A DNA stretch of 64,000 nucleotides from Anaerolineaceae bacterium (GTDB lineage: Bacteria; Chloroflexota; Anaerolineae; Anaerolineales; Anaerolineaceae): contig PABH01000028.1 of NCBI GenBank assembly GCA_002702705.1, positions 232,140 to 296,139 of the forward strand, written 5' to 3'. Below, in pieces: positions 1 through 9,010 of the stretch. Positions within the stretch are counted from its first letter, which is position 1. Each line of letters starts with the position of its first letter. The notes beneath the pieces were generated by a model, which saw only the letters and a program-made list of their open reading frames with translations, searched no databases and was not told where the DNA came from. The position numbers were made by a program, and so were the translations under genes.

Positions 1-316
1 CAGCTTCTTGTTGGAGGCGTTCTAAAACATCCTTACGGCGTTTTGCCCATAGTTGTTTTTCGACTGCCCATTCTGCCATTTTGTCGATCATCGTTGGGGC
101 ACAGTCTCTTAACAAAGGAAGGCAAGAATACATTGTTCTCATCGCCCATTTTTGATAGTTGATCAAACCGGCTTTTGCTAAAAAATAACCGGGCAAAATA
201 GAGGCCATATACATATTTGCGCGGAATTTGCTTTGATGTTGGCGTACCCAACTTACTAAACCAAGTACCGGGGAACCGGTGGTAAGTGTACCTATTAAAT
301 CTGAAACAATAATCAT
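1..316 (-). CDS. HAD-like phosphatase, C-terminus cut by window edge
   Basis: The first 105 codons are visible and the rest lies before base 1. The protein opens with MIIVSDLIGTLTTGSP, which fits HAD motif I (DxDGT) except that the second Asp is Ile. The following helical stretch resembles the cap of subclass IB phosphatases such as SerB. Loss of the second Asp, the usual acid/base, is known in other HAD branches (P-type ATPases, phosphonatase), so classic phosphomonoesterase activity is uncertain. The start is well supported: AAGGAGGA sits just upstream, and the ATG overlaps the stop of the preceding gene as ATGA, so the two genes are probably translationally coupled. Confidence 0.6.
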   Translation of the reverse strand, partial: MIIVSDLIGTLTTGSPVLGLVSWVRQHQSKFRANMYMASILPGYFLAKAGLINYQKWAMRTMYSCLPLLRDCAPTMIDKMAEWAVEKQLWAKRRKDVLERLQQEA

Positions 317-1488
317 GCGTCCTCCTTGCTATTCTGTTTAATGGGTACCCTATGTCTTTGGAAACAGGCATACCCATATAATAAACCTGTTAATATGGGA
401 GGCCAAAAGAACCAGACATCATCTACTAGTAAAGTGCGTTGGTAAAACGAAATGCCATTAGCAACTAGTAAAACACATACCATTATGATAGCGTTAAATT
501 TGTTTATATTTCCTTCAGTTATCCATTCTAGTATATGAAGAATAGGAATTAAAAGCATTATTTGATCGTAACTCCAGCCAATTGGTGAAATTATTAATCC
601 ACATATTAGTGAAATATCGATTAGGTTTCGTATGTCAACTTTATTTCTATAAAACCATAAGCTCAGGATTGATCCCACCAAAATAATAATCCACAACCGT
701 TTTCCAAGAAAATAATTTCCTGTAAAAACGAATAATCCATTTATTGTTGGTGTTAATCTAACAGTTGCCATGCCATAACTTACGAGATGTAAAAACCTGG
801 CAGGCCATTCCGGATTAAGGAGAAATAATAGAATTACGCTGACCAAGAAAGCGCTTACAAATCCCGCTAAAATCCGCCAATTTTTTCGCTTAAACAATTC
901 CAAAATTAATAATGGTAAAGTTAATATCACAAGGTGGGGTTTGATGGTTGTGAGGATGAGACTGCTTCCTGCCAGGAAATCTTGTTTCTTTTTGTAGAAG
1001 GTCAAAAATAAAATAACCCCCAATAAAACCATCGTATTTACTTGACCATATTTTAGTGAAATCAGGGTCATGGAAAAGCCAAAAATTGTTAATAGTGGAA
1101 TCCAAACCTTTTTATTGGTTTTTGGCCAAATTAGTATCGCTGAAATAAATAAACCAATGATGTTGGTTATCAGCCAATAAAAACTAGCTCGCGAAAAAGT
1201 TAAGTAGGTATACGGCAGAAGGATTAAATTACCGGTGGGAAAGAACCAGGCAATCATTGTGAATGGTAAGTCCCACCCTGTAAGTGCGCGTTCAATTTCA
1301 TCCATTTTTTCGGGATTACTAAAATCTTGCCCATTTCTCAAAAGATAAGTGGAGCTCCAATAAGGGCGGAAATCGATATCTCCTGATTCAGGAGGTAATT
1401 CAAATGGAACGCGAACTATTAGAAATAATAAAACCAGTAATAATGCTATTAGTAAGATTTTTTTACTTCGTTTTGGCATGGTTCTCAT
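313..1488 (-). CDS. GT87-like (DUF2029) membrane glycosyltransferase
   Basis: This 391-residue protein has about ten hydrophobic segments. After the first membrane helix there is an extracytoplasmic loop with FRPYWSSTYLLRNGQDFSNP, the Asp/Arg/Tyr-rich first loop usual in GT-C enzymes of the DUF2029/GT87 type. These enzymes transfer mannose or arabinose from polyprenyl-phosphate sugars outside the membrane. The second loop TGWDLPFTMIAWFFPTGNL also fits. The acceptor cannot be told. It is co-transcribed with the HAD-like gene downstream (ATGA overlap). Start codon is uncertain: ATG at 1488 or 1479, neither with a strong ribosome site. Confidence 0.65.
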   Translation of the reverse strand: MRTMPKRSKKILLIALLLVLLFLIVRVPFELPPESGDIDFRPYWSSTYLLRNGQDFSNPEKMDEIERALTGWDLPFTMIAWFFPTGNLILLPYTYLTFSRASFYWLITNIIGLFISAILIWPKTNKKVWIPLLTIFGFSMTLISLKYGQVNTMVLLGVILFLTFYKKKQDFLAGSSLILTTIKPHLVILTLPLLILELFKRKNWRILAGFVSAFLVSVILLFLLNPEWPARFLHLVSYGMATVRLTPTINGLFVFTGNYFLGKRLWIIILVGSILSLWFYRNKVDIRNLIDISLICGLIISPIGWSYDQIMLLIPILHILEWITEGNINKFNAIIMVCVLLVANGISFYQRTLLVDDVWFFWPPILTGLLYGYACFQRHRVPIKQNSKEDA

Positions 1489-1748
1489 TGATTAACGCCC
1501 CACTTTTTAGGCAGGTTTTTATAATGAAAATGCTATTGGTTTGAGATATGCGATCTGTGTTCGTTTTCAATAGAAAAAACAGTAATTTAATAATACAATG
1601 AAATTTGTATATTAGGGAGTTTGTTCTTTAACAAAAGCACGCTTGTTCGCAAAGTAGCGTTATAAGAAATCGTGTGGGGTGTTTTTTTGGTATATTAAAA
1701 TGAAGAATCTTTTGGTTTTTTCAAATGATCAGAAGGAGGATGGGAAAA

Positions 1749-3125
1749 ATGAAGGTTGCCAAAAAAGTTATTTTGCTTTGTTTAATTCTGTTAATTCTGC
1801 CAGTCTCGGTTGCATTCGCAGAAACAAACACTGAGGAAGATGATTTTTATGTTAAATTAGCAATAATGGCGACAACCAATAACAGGATGGATGGTGTATT
1901 GTCCACTGGTGATTATGCGGCAATCGCTAATTTAGCAAATGAAGTAATCGAAAAAAAACTTAATCAACTTAAAAACACAAAAGATCTGGATTATGATAGT
2001 CAACTAGCATATGATGGGTTAGCTCAATATCGGGTTGATTTAATGAATGCTCTTTTAAAAAAATATAACCAGCGAAAAAAACAAGAAGCACGCGATATAT
2101 TAGACACAATTATCCAAATTTCATCCACAATCGAAGACAAAAATGATGCTGTAAAAACCATTCCGCAAGTGATTTCGGATGGTGCTGATTCGGTTAACCC
2201 TTCCAATTTGTCCACAGGTTATTCTGATGACCTTTTTGCATTTGCAAAAGACATCCACTTTGACCAGTCTATTGATCAAACTGATTTGGCAATTGATACT
2301 TTTGTCGCAAATATTGTTGACTCTACCGCTGTAATTGATACACAAAATGAAAATCAATCGGATAATGATGGAAGTTCCATTATTATCGGGGGCGTTTCCT
2401 CTGACCCAAATGCCTCACAAAACGTTTTATCTGATGAAATCGATTTACGCCCTGTAAAGTTTGTTAACACCGGTTCTGAATCTGCGACCGTTATGGTGAG
2501 TGAATTTTCATCTGCTCCGGGTTATTCTGCTTCCATGCCGATGGCTTCAACAGTTGTTTTTCCAGGCCAATCGAACTCATCAGCAATACTTAATTTACCA
2601 CTTGGGACTTATGTTTTCTGCTTTGAATGGGAATTAGACGGAGATATTGATGGGGATGATTATATCGATTATAAACATGGGTTTACCAGTCCCTTCACGT
2701 TAAACATTAATCACAGCGAAGATCCCAGTTTAGCTGTACAAGTCAGTATTTCTGCCCCCGCAACCAACCCAACCAATGGTCGCTGCCGTGGAGAAAATAA
2801 TGCCTCCACTGAGCTTACACCGGAGGAACAAGCCAATCAGGGTACTTATGCCTATTATGTAACCGAGTCTGACGGAAACACAGATATTTCGGAGATCTTT
2901 AATTCTGTCACATTTAATTTCGGTAATGGCAAAGTCAATGTCACGATTGAGGGTGAAACAATGCCATTTGCGAAAGCAGGTTTAAATCACTATATTTATT
3001 CAGATACTGAATTGGAGATGAGTTTTACATTCACAATGGATGGTTTTCTCTATACATATAAAGCCGAATGGGGATATGACGGTATTGAATATGTACTCTC
3101 CAATGGTACGGGTATTCGGCAGTAG
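1749..3125 (+). CDS. Exported protein of unknown function
   Basis: The start is placed at 1749 because AGAAGGAGG (1731-1739) lies 9 nt before it; an earlier in-frame ATG at 1725 would put the ribosome site inside the gene. The 458-residue product begins MKVAKKVILLCLILLI and has a signal peptide with likely cleavage after VAFA. The mature protein has a helical, Lys-rich N-terminal third (about residues 25-125), a Ser/Asn/Asp-rich linker, then beta-rich segments including a stretch with GDIDGDDYIDYKHG, a possible Ca2+-binding acidic loop. I do not recognise the family. It is followed after 9 nt by a lipoprotein gene, so the pair is probably one operon. Confidence 0.75.
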   Translation: MKVAKKVILLCLILLILPVSVAFAETNTEEDDFYVKLAIMATTNNRMDGVLSTGDYAAIANLANEVIEKKLNQLKNTKDLDYDSQLAYDGLAQYRVDLMNALLKKYNQRKKQEARDILDTIIQISSTIEDKNDAVKTIPQVISDGADSVNPSNLSTGYSDDLFAFAKDIHFDQSIDQTDLAIDTFVANIVDSTAVIDTQNENQSDNDGSSIIIGGVSSDPNASQNVLSDEIDLRPVKFVNTGSESATVMVSEFSSAPGYSASMPMASTVVFPGQSNSSAILNLPLGTYVFCFEWELDGDIDGDDYIDYKHGFTSPFTLNINHSEDPSLAVQVSISAPATNPTNGRCRGENNASTELTPEEQANQGTYAYYVTESDGNTDISEIFNSVTFNFGNGKVNVTIEGETMPFAKAGLNHYIYSDTELEMSFTFTMDGFLYTYKAEWGYDGIEYVLSNGTGIRQ

Positions 3126-3134
3126 GAGGGCGTA

Positions 3135-3698
3135 ATGACTAAAAAACTTCAAATTCTTATCCCTTTATTTCTTTTAATTATGCTGACTTTATCGTGTAAC
3201 TTGCCTTATCGCACAAACCCATTAACTGCTTATTCAGATGGTCTTATTCAAAATTATGTTAGCCGGTCTGATCCCAACAATTTACCAAGTTACACGTTAA
3301 GCGTTGATCAAACAATGGTTATGAATGAAACCGGCTTTCCGGATCGGTTTACTATTCAATTTGATCGTAATGCAGATCGAACGGAAATATGGTATTACGA
3401 TCAAATGGGGTTAAACATCAGTTTTAAAAATGGAAGTGAAATAAGTAGAGTGGAGACGAACCCCGTTCTAAGTGAAGCTCTTGGCAGTACCTATTATTTA
3501 CCCCAAAACTTTACTAAAAATTATTCATTAGATGATATTTTAGCGCTTACTAGTGAAACTGGATTTTATTTGGAAACCATTCAAAACGGTATCATTGAAA
3601 ATGGAAAGCTGGTTTTCATCAAAGGTTTTTCTTTATTTTTCATCGATAACCAACTGCGATATGTGGAAACAATTCCAATTGGCAATGCTGGGCAGTAG
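3135..3698 (+). CDS. Putative lipoprotein of unknown function
   Basis: The 187-residue product starts MTKKLQILIPLFLLIMLTLS followed by Cys-21, a clear lipobox (LTLS-C), so it should be lipid-anchored on the outer face of the membrane. The rest is a small beta-rich domain resembling general LolA/LppX-type lipoprotein folds in pattern only (short strands, DQMGLNISFKNGSEISRVET); that resemblance is weak. AGGAGGG lies a few bases before the ATG. Its stop is followed by about 430 bp without a gene, so it ends the operon begun by the exported protein upstream. Confidence 0.7.
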   Translation: MTKKLQILIPLFLLIMLTLSCNLPYRTNPLTAYSDGLIQNYVSRSDPNNLPSYTLSVDQTMVMNETGFPDRFTIQFDRNADRTEIWYYDQMGLNISFKNGSEISRVETNPVLSEALGSTYYLPQNFTKNYSLDDILALTSETGFYLETIQNGIIENGKLVFIKGFSLFFIDNQLRYVETIPIGNAGQ

Positions 3699-4132
3699 GG
3701 AACAAAAGCAGTTTTCTAAGAACATGCTCAAGTGATGGGATTCTTAATTGAAAATTAACCTGTTTTTCGTTTAAATACATCACTTATTCAAAAACTTAGT
3801 CCTTTTATGGCAAATTCACCATAAGCTGGCTTGGTTTTATAACAATAACTAATTTGATGTAGTTTGAACTACACTGCTGCAGCGACTAGATTTAAAGTTT
3901 AATTTTTATCAAATACTTTTTTGTGAATTTCATAATCTTGTGTGTTTTGGCGAACTACTAAAACTCGCAGGATCTTTCTACATGCCTCTCAAATAGAAGA
4001 AGGTCTTAGCTTTAAGGATAGTTCTAAAATTCTACAGAAGAAATCTTCACAGTAACTTCATAAGTAATATGAATTTTCTTCATATCCCTGAAATACACTT
4101 GTCTTATCAAAAAAAATTTCAGGAGATTGTGG
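3699..4132. other. Intergenic region upstream of transporter operon
   Basis: No credible gene on either strand. The region is very AT-rich. The one clear structure is a perfect 7-bp inverted repeat with a 2-nt spacer, TGTAGTT (3858-3864) and AACTACA (3867-3873). The promoter of the transporter operon is presumably here, but no convincing -35/-10 pair was picked out. AGGAG at 4121-4125 is the ribosome site of the next gene. Confidence 0.5.
3858..3873. promoter_or_regulatory. Operator-like perfect palindrome
   Basis: TGTAGTT-TG-AACTACA is a perfect 7+7 dyad about 260 nt before the transporter operon. Its size and symmetry suit a dimeric repressor or activator. The binding protein is unknown. 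Confidence 0.35.
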
Positions 4133-5626
4133 ATGACTACAACAAATATTCGTTTATTAAAACGAAAACGTCAGAAACGTAATCGTTGGATTACAGTAAT
4201 TATTATATTACTCGTTATGTCCGGTGGAGGCTATTATTATACGCAGGTTTATAATAACACCCCCACATCTACAGAAGAACCCGCACTTCAAACTGCAAAA
4301 GTTCGCACTGGGGATATTGTTATTTCTTTAAATGGAATTGGCGAAATCTTACCACTGGACGATATTTCTGTAGGATTTCAAACTAACGGCACAATTAAAA
4401 GTATACCTGTTTCTGTAGGGGACATTGTGGAAGAAGGGCAACTTCTAGCACAATTAGATGATACAAACGCTCAACTTCAACTGGAACAAGCACAATTAGA
4501 TTGGTTGGTGATGACATCGCCACAAGCAATTGCAGAAGCTGAACTTGATGTCTTTTTGTCTTATGACCAAGTTACAGTGGCCGAAGAAAATTTGAAGTAC
4601 TTGATCAGTCCTTCGGTTTACCATTGGGAAATCGAAGTTGATATTTTAGAAAAAAATCTTCTGGAACTTAATGCAGATCCGCAAACAACGGAAGAAACCT
4701 TACAGTTAGTTCAGAACGAATTAAAGACTGCCAAAAGTAATTTGGACCAAGCGAAATATGTGTACCAGACTGTTTACTTAATCGAAAATTTTGCTTACAC
4801 ATATACAGATTTAGAGACCGGTGATTTAGCAATTGACCCGGAGACAGGGGAACTCCTTTTAAATCTTGTACCACCGACAAGTAATCAAATCTCTCTTGCA
4901 AGAGCCTCATTAAGAGATGCACGATTAACTTATCAAGAGGCACAAGCTTATGTATCGCTTTTAAAAGGGGAATCCATTCCTGAAGAAGCAAATAATATCA
5001 TAAATGGAAATTCCATAGCAAAGCTAGAACAAGCAAAATTAGCATTAGAAGCGGCTAACCTTGCTATTGAAAACACATCGCTAAGATCTCCTATTAGTGG
5101 AACGATCACCAATGTATCAGCCCGTGAAGGGCAGCCATCTGGAACGAATTCAATTATTGAGATCAAATCAATTGATCAGATGGTTTTAAGTTTTTATCTC
5201 GAAGAGAATGCCCTGCCATATATTCGTCCTGATACACGACTTGTCGCACATTTGGATGCTTACCAAGATTTAGAGATTGCTGGAAAAATAATTAATATTG
5301 ATCCTTCATTAACTACTAAAGATGGTGAGTTAGTCATTCATGGTTGGGCATCTCTTGAAATTCCCCAAGGAATCCAATTGTTATCTCTGATGTCTGCTGA
5401 GGTCGAAGTTATTGCTGCAGAGACTTATGATGCGTTGATTGTTCCTGTTCAAGCGGTTCGCGAATTAGCTCCAGGATCCTATTCTGTTTTTGTTGTCAAA
5501 GAAGATCAACAACTTGAAATGCGTGTTGTTTCGCTTGGTATAAAAGATTTTGCTAATGCCGAAATTCTCAGCGGGCTGTCCAAGGGTGAAATTGTTAGCA
5601 CTGGAACAATTGAAACGGTACAGTAA
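4133..5626 (+). CDS. HlyD/MacA-like periplasmic-adaptor family protein (adaptor 1)
   Basis: An RND/ABC membrane-fusion protein of 497 residues. A short basic N-terminus (RLLKRKRQKR) is followed by one membrane anchor (about residues 20-36). Then come the first half of the lipoyl/barrel-sandwich domain (VGDIVEEGQLLAQLDD), a long alpha-helical hairpin rich in Glu, Gln and Ala (about 120-300), the second lipoyl half (TSLRSPISGTITNVSAREGQ) and beta-barrel plus membrane-proximal domains ending in LSGLSKGEIV. Start chosen at ATG 4133 (AGGAG at 4121-4125), not the TTG at 4127. It opens an operon with a MacB-like ATPase and permease. The family normally links an inner-membrane pump to an outer-membrane channel; no TolC gene is present here. 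Confidence 0.88.
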   Translation: MTTTNIRLLKRKRQKRNRWITVIIILLVMSGGGYYYTQVYNNTPTSTEEPALQTAKVRTGDIVISLNGIGEILPLDDISVGFQTNGTIKSIPVSVGDIVEEGQLLAQLDDTNAQLQLEQAQLDWLVMTSPQAIAEAELDVFLSYDQVTVAEENLKYLISPSVYHWEIEVDILEKNLLELNADPQTTEETLQLVQNELKTAKSNLDQAKYVYQTVYLIENFAYTYTDLETGDLAIDPETGELLLNLVPPTSNQISLARASLRDARLTYQEAQAYVSLLKGESIPEEANNIINGNSIAKLEQAKLALEAANLAIENTSLRSPISGTITNVSAREGQPSGTNSIIEIKSIDQMVLSFYLEENALPYIRPDTRLVAHLDAYQDLEIAGKIINIDPSLTTKDGELVIHGWASLEIPQGIQLLSLMSAEVEVIAAETYDALIVPVQAVRELAPGSYSVFVVKEDQQLEMRVVSLGIKDFANAEILSGLSKGEIVSTGTIETVQ

Positions 5627-5637
5627 GGAATTACATT

Positions 5638-6399
5638 ATGTCTATACAAACAGAAAATCAGACAATTACCCAGAATACAGAAATCGTATCTGCAGATAAT
5701 CCTATCATCCAAATCCGGGATATGACAAAAGTTTACGGCTCGGACCGGGCAGAAACCCATGCATTACGGGGTATCTCCATTGATATTTACTCGGGGGAAT
5801 TTGTTGCAATAATGGGCCCTTCCGGTTCTGGAAAATCGACCTTTATGAATATTTTGGGATGTCTGGATCGTCCAACCGCTGGATCTTATATCCTTGGAGA
5901 TGAAGATGTAAGTGAATTAGATCTTGGAGACTTAGCAGAAGTTCGTAACGAAAAAATTGGCTTTATTTTCCAGTCTTTTAATCTACTACCAAGGTTAACC
6001 GCTTTGGAGAATGTTGTTTTACCTATGTTATACGACGCCAGAGAACGATGGTCTGCTGATGAAAAAGTAAAACGAGCTATTGCAGGGTTAAAGTCAGTTG
6101 GTCTGGAAGATCGCATGGACCACTTGCCAAGTGAATTGTCTGGTGGGCAGCAGCAAAGAGTAGCCATCGCTCGTGCGTTGGTGAATGAACCAGTTATTAT
6201 CTTTGCTGATGAACCAACGGGAAATCTGGATACAAAATCCAGTTATGAAGTCATGGTAATTCTTAAATCTCTGCATGAACAAGGCAGAACAATAGTTATG
6301 GTTACCCACGAACCTGATATTGCGACTTATGCGCAAAGGGTAATTTGTGTTCGAGATGGATTGATTGTCAAGAATGAAGGGGAGACGCCTTGTCGTTAA
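5638..6399 (+). CDS. MacB/LolD-type ABC transporter ATPase
   Basis: A 253-residue nucleotide-binding subunit. Walker A is GPSGSGKST (about residues 60-68), the signature is LSGGQQQRVAIARAL, Walker B is VIIFADEP followed by the D-loop TGNLD, and the switch His is in VMVTHEP. The order and spacing match the LolD/MacB/FtsE group that works with FtsX-type permeases in mechanotransmission rather than classical transport. AAGGA lies 8 nt before the ATG. It sits between two adaptor genes, and the second adaptor starts inside its last codons. A 23-residue Gln/Thr-rich extension precedes the domain, longer than usual. Confidence 0.93.
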   Translation: MSIQTENQTITQNTEIVSADNPIIQIRDMTKVYGSDRAETHALRGISIDIYSGEFVAIMGPSGSGKSTFMNILGCLDRPTAGSYILGDEDVSELDLGDLAEVRNEKIGFIFQSFNLLPRLTALENVVLPMLYDARERWSADEKVKRAIAGLKSVGLEDRMDHLPSELSGGQQQRVAIARALVNEPVIIFADEPTGNLDTKSSYEVMVILKSLHEQGRTIVMVTHEPDIATYAQRVICVRDGLIVKNEGETPCR

Positions 6400-7784
6400 A
6401 AGTGATTATTATGAAAAAGAAGATTTTGATCACGTTAACCTTCATTATTCTCACCTTTGCTGTTATTAGAATCGCTCTAGGAATGTTTCAGAGTGCCGAG
6501 AATTCCTCTAACCCTACTCCTCAAACAATAAAGGTAAAAAAGGAAAATTTCCAAATAATCAGTTATGGGACTGGTTATCTCGAAGCTGTAAATACGGCTA
6601 CCATGTTTTTTTCAACGACAGGCGTGCTTGTTGATATCCCTGTAAAACTAGGGGATACAGTTTCAACGGGAGATATATTAGCTGTTTTGGAGGATAAAGA
6701 AAAACAAATATTGCTTCAAAAAGCTATTATTAATCTCGAAGAATTAACAGCACAGTCAAATATTTCGCAAACAGAAATTGATGTTTTTGAGGCTTTTCAA
6801 TCGCTAGAGGAAGCAGAATCGAATCTTAACCTTGTTATTGCTGGTCCAGATATAGATTACTATAGACAACAATTAAATTTAGCAAATGAAGCTTATCAAG
6901 AAGCAGTTGCAAAACTCGAAAAAGTAAAAAGCCCTAGTGTACAAATGTATACCGCAGTAGAAAACGCAAGACTGCTCGTTGAACAAACACAACTGGATTT
7001 GGACAATGCCTTAAGCTACATTGTTCCAGAAGAAGATATTCAACGAGCTCTTGCGGAAGTTAACCTTGCGAAAACAAATTATCTTACTCAAAAAACACTC
7101 TTGGATTATCTTCAGGGACTTCCAATCGAGACAATGGAAAACCCATTTTATAGTGCAAGCTTAATCGAAATTATTAATGCAGAAAAATATTTGGAGGTGT
7201 CAAAACAAAATTTGAATGAAACAGTTTTGATTTCTCCTATGACCGGAACGATCACTTCTATCAATAGTCAAGTGGGTACAAGTATTACAAGTAATACCTC
7301 GATAATGACCATAACCAATACAGATGACTATACTCTGCGGTTTTATGTTGATGAATCTGAATTAGCAACAATTTCTTTGAATGATGCTGTTAATATCACA
7401 TTACAATCTTTCCCAGAATTAGTACTGACTGGCCACATCATAAAAATCGACCCATCTCTTGTTGAGGAAGATGGGGTCAAAAAAATTCAAGCATGGGCAT
7501 CCTTTGATGATGGTCTTCTTGATATTCAGTTTTTTAATGGTGCAATTGCCGAAGTGGAAGTAATTGCCGTTGAAGAAAAAGATGTTATTTTGGTTCCATA
7601 CCAAGCACTGTTAAAAACCGAATCCGGAACCCATCAAGTTGTGGTAATTAATAACGGAATCCCTGAATTTAGGAATGTTACAGTTGGGATCAGTGACTTT
7701 GCAAACGCAATAATTGAATCCGGTTTAAGTATCGGTGAGATTGTTAGCACAAATCCTATTACGTATATAGAGGATCAATCATGA
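6390..7784 (+). CDS. HlyD/MacA-like adaptor (adaptor 2)
   Basis: A second membrane-fusion protein, 464 residues, with the same layout as the first: membrane anchor (about 10-28), lipoyl half (VKLGDTVSTGDILAVLED), long helical hairpin with many Gln and Glu (about 115-290), second lipoyl half (LISPMTGTITSINSQVGTSI) and beta-barrel domains ending ESGLSIGEIVSTN. Two starts are possible: TTG at 6390, which has GGGGAG just upstream and overlaps the ATPase gene by 10 nt, or ATG at 6411 (MKKKILITL), which lacks a clear ribosome site. It overlaps the permease gene by ATGA. Two different adaptors in one operon suggest a heteromeric ring or alternative partners. Confidence 0.87.
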   Translation: MSLKVIIMKKKILITLTFIILTFAVIRIALGMFQSAENSSNPTPQTIKVKKENFQIISYGTGYLEAVNTATMFFSTTGVLVDIPVKLGDTVSTGDILAVLEDKEKQILLQKAIINLEELTAQSNISQTEIDVFEAFQSLEEAESNLNLVIAGPDIDYYRQQLNLANEAYQEAVAKLEKVKSPSVQMYTAVENARLLVEQTQLDLDNALSYIVPEEDIQRALAEVNLAKTNYLTQKTLLDYLQGLPIETMENPFYSASLIEIINAEKYLEVSKQNLNETVLISPMTGTITSINSQVGTSITSNTSIMTITNTDDYTLRFYVDESELATISLNDAVNITLQSFPELVLTGHIIKIDPSLVEEDGVKKIQAWASFDDGLLDIQFFNGAIAEVEVIAVEEKDVILVPYQALLKTESGTHQVVVINNGIPEFRNVTVGISDFANAIIESGLSIGEIVSTNPITYIEDQS

Positions 7785-8992
7785 AATTATCAACAATTTT
7801 ATCTATTGCTTGGGAGGGATTAAAACAAAACAAAATCCGTTCCTTTTTAACCACCTTGGGAATTATCATTGGTGTTGCTGCTGTTATCATTATGTTAGCC
7901 ATCAGCGCAGGTGCTGAGGCAGCCATTGCGGATCAGATCAATTCCCTTGGTGCTAACCTATTGATTATTGGTCCAATGCGCGGTATGCCTGGTGCCTCAA
8001 AAACACTTGTCTTGGATGATGCCCTTGCAATCAATGAGCGAATAATCAACATTGATGGGGTTTCAGCAGAACAAGCTCCTCCAAGCCAGACGATTAAAGC
8101 GAACAATATCACCTTGGAAGAAATTCAGGTGATAGGCACCACATCTGATTTCCCAATTGTCCGAGATTTTCCAGTTGATCTTGGACGGTATTTCACTTCA
8201 GAAGAAGATGAGCGGAAAGCTCGTGTAGTGGTTTTAGGCACCGCTATCGCTGCTGATCTTTTTGGTGAACAAGACCCTATTGGGCAAACAATTACCGTTG
8301 GGACTTCAAAACTGACAGTAATTGGTGTTATGTCGCCGAAAGGAGTTGTTGCTGATATAGATTATGATGGGAGGATTTACATTCCTATTGAATTAGCCTT
8401 TGACAAATTTATCACTGCATCATCCATGAGCGGAGACAGGGTAAAAACCATTTATGTAAAAGTTTCTGATTCTGAAAATATGGAAAGCATCATTCAACAA
8501 ATTACCTATTTGATGGCAGAACGTCATAATGTTGAACCTTATGATGCTGATTTTTCTATCAGTACTCAGCAAGATATCATAGCGACCCAAGAGGCCACAA
8601 CGGAAGCCTTTCGCAGTTTACTTGGGTGGGTTGCTGGAGTTTCCCTCTTGGTCGGGGGAATTGGAATCATGAACATAATGTTAGTATCAGTCACCGAACG
8701 CACACGCGAAATCGGTTTACGTCAGGCTTTAGGTGCTCGCCCAGAGGATGTGCTTAAACAATTTTTAATTGAAGCAATCATTCTTAGTTTGGCTGGTGGA
8801 TTGATTGGGGTGCTTCTCGGAATCGTTGGTGCTTATTTGTTTGGACAATTAGGTGGAATGCGGACTGAAATCGTTCCAATATCTATTCCAATCTCTTTTG
8901 GTGCGGCAGCTATTATTGGTATTTTCTTCGGATTTTACCCAGCGCAACAAGCCGCCAAATTAGAACCAATCGTCGCATTGCGACACGAATAA
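7781..8992 (+). CDS. MacB-like FtsX-family ABC permease
   Basis: This 403-residue permease has the FtsX/MacB layout: N-terminal membrane helix (about 20-43, LGIIIGVAAVIIMLAISAGA), a large extracytoplasmic MacB_PCD domain (about 45-270), then three C-terminal helices containing the conserved VGGIGIMNIMLVSVTERTRE motif and FGFYPAQQAAKLEPIVALRHE at the end. The ATP-binding domain is on a separate gene (5638-6399). It overlaps adaptor 2 by 4 nt (ATGA). In this family the permease and ATPase drive conformational changes that export peptides, lipids or macrolides with the help of an adaptor. Confidence 0.92.
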   Translation: MKLSTILSIAWEGLKQNKIRSFLTTLGIIIGVAAVIIMLAISAGAEAAIADQINSLGANLLIIGPMRGMPGASKTLVLDDALAINERIINIDGVSAEQAPPSQTIKANNITLEEIQVIGTTSDFPIVRDFPVDLGRYFTSEEDERKARVVVLGTAIAADLFGEQDPIGQTITVGTSKLTVIGVMSPKGVVADIDYDGRIYIPIELAFDKFITASSMSGDRVKTIYVKVSDSENMESIIQQITYLMAERHNVEPYDADFSISTQQDIIATQEATTEAFRSLLGWVAGVSLLVGGIGIMNIMLVSVTERTREIGLRQALGARPEDVLKQFLIEAIILSLAGGLIGVLLGIVGAYLFGQLGGMRTEIVPISIPISFGAAAIIGIFFGFYPAQQAAKLEPIVALRHE

Positions 8993-9010
8993 TATAAAAG
9001 AAGGATCATT

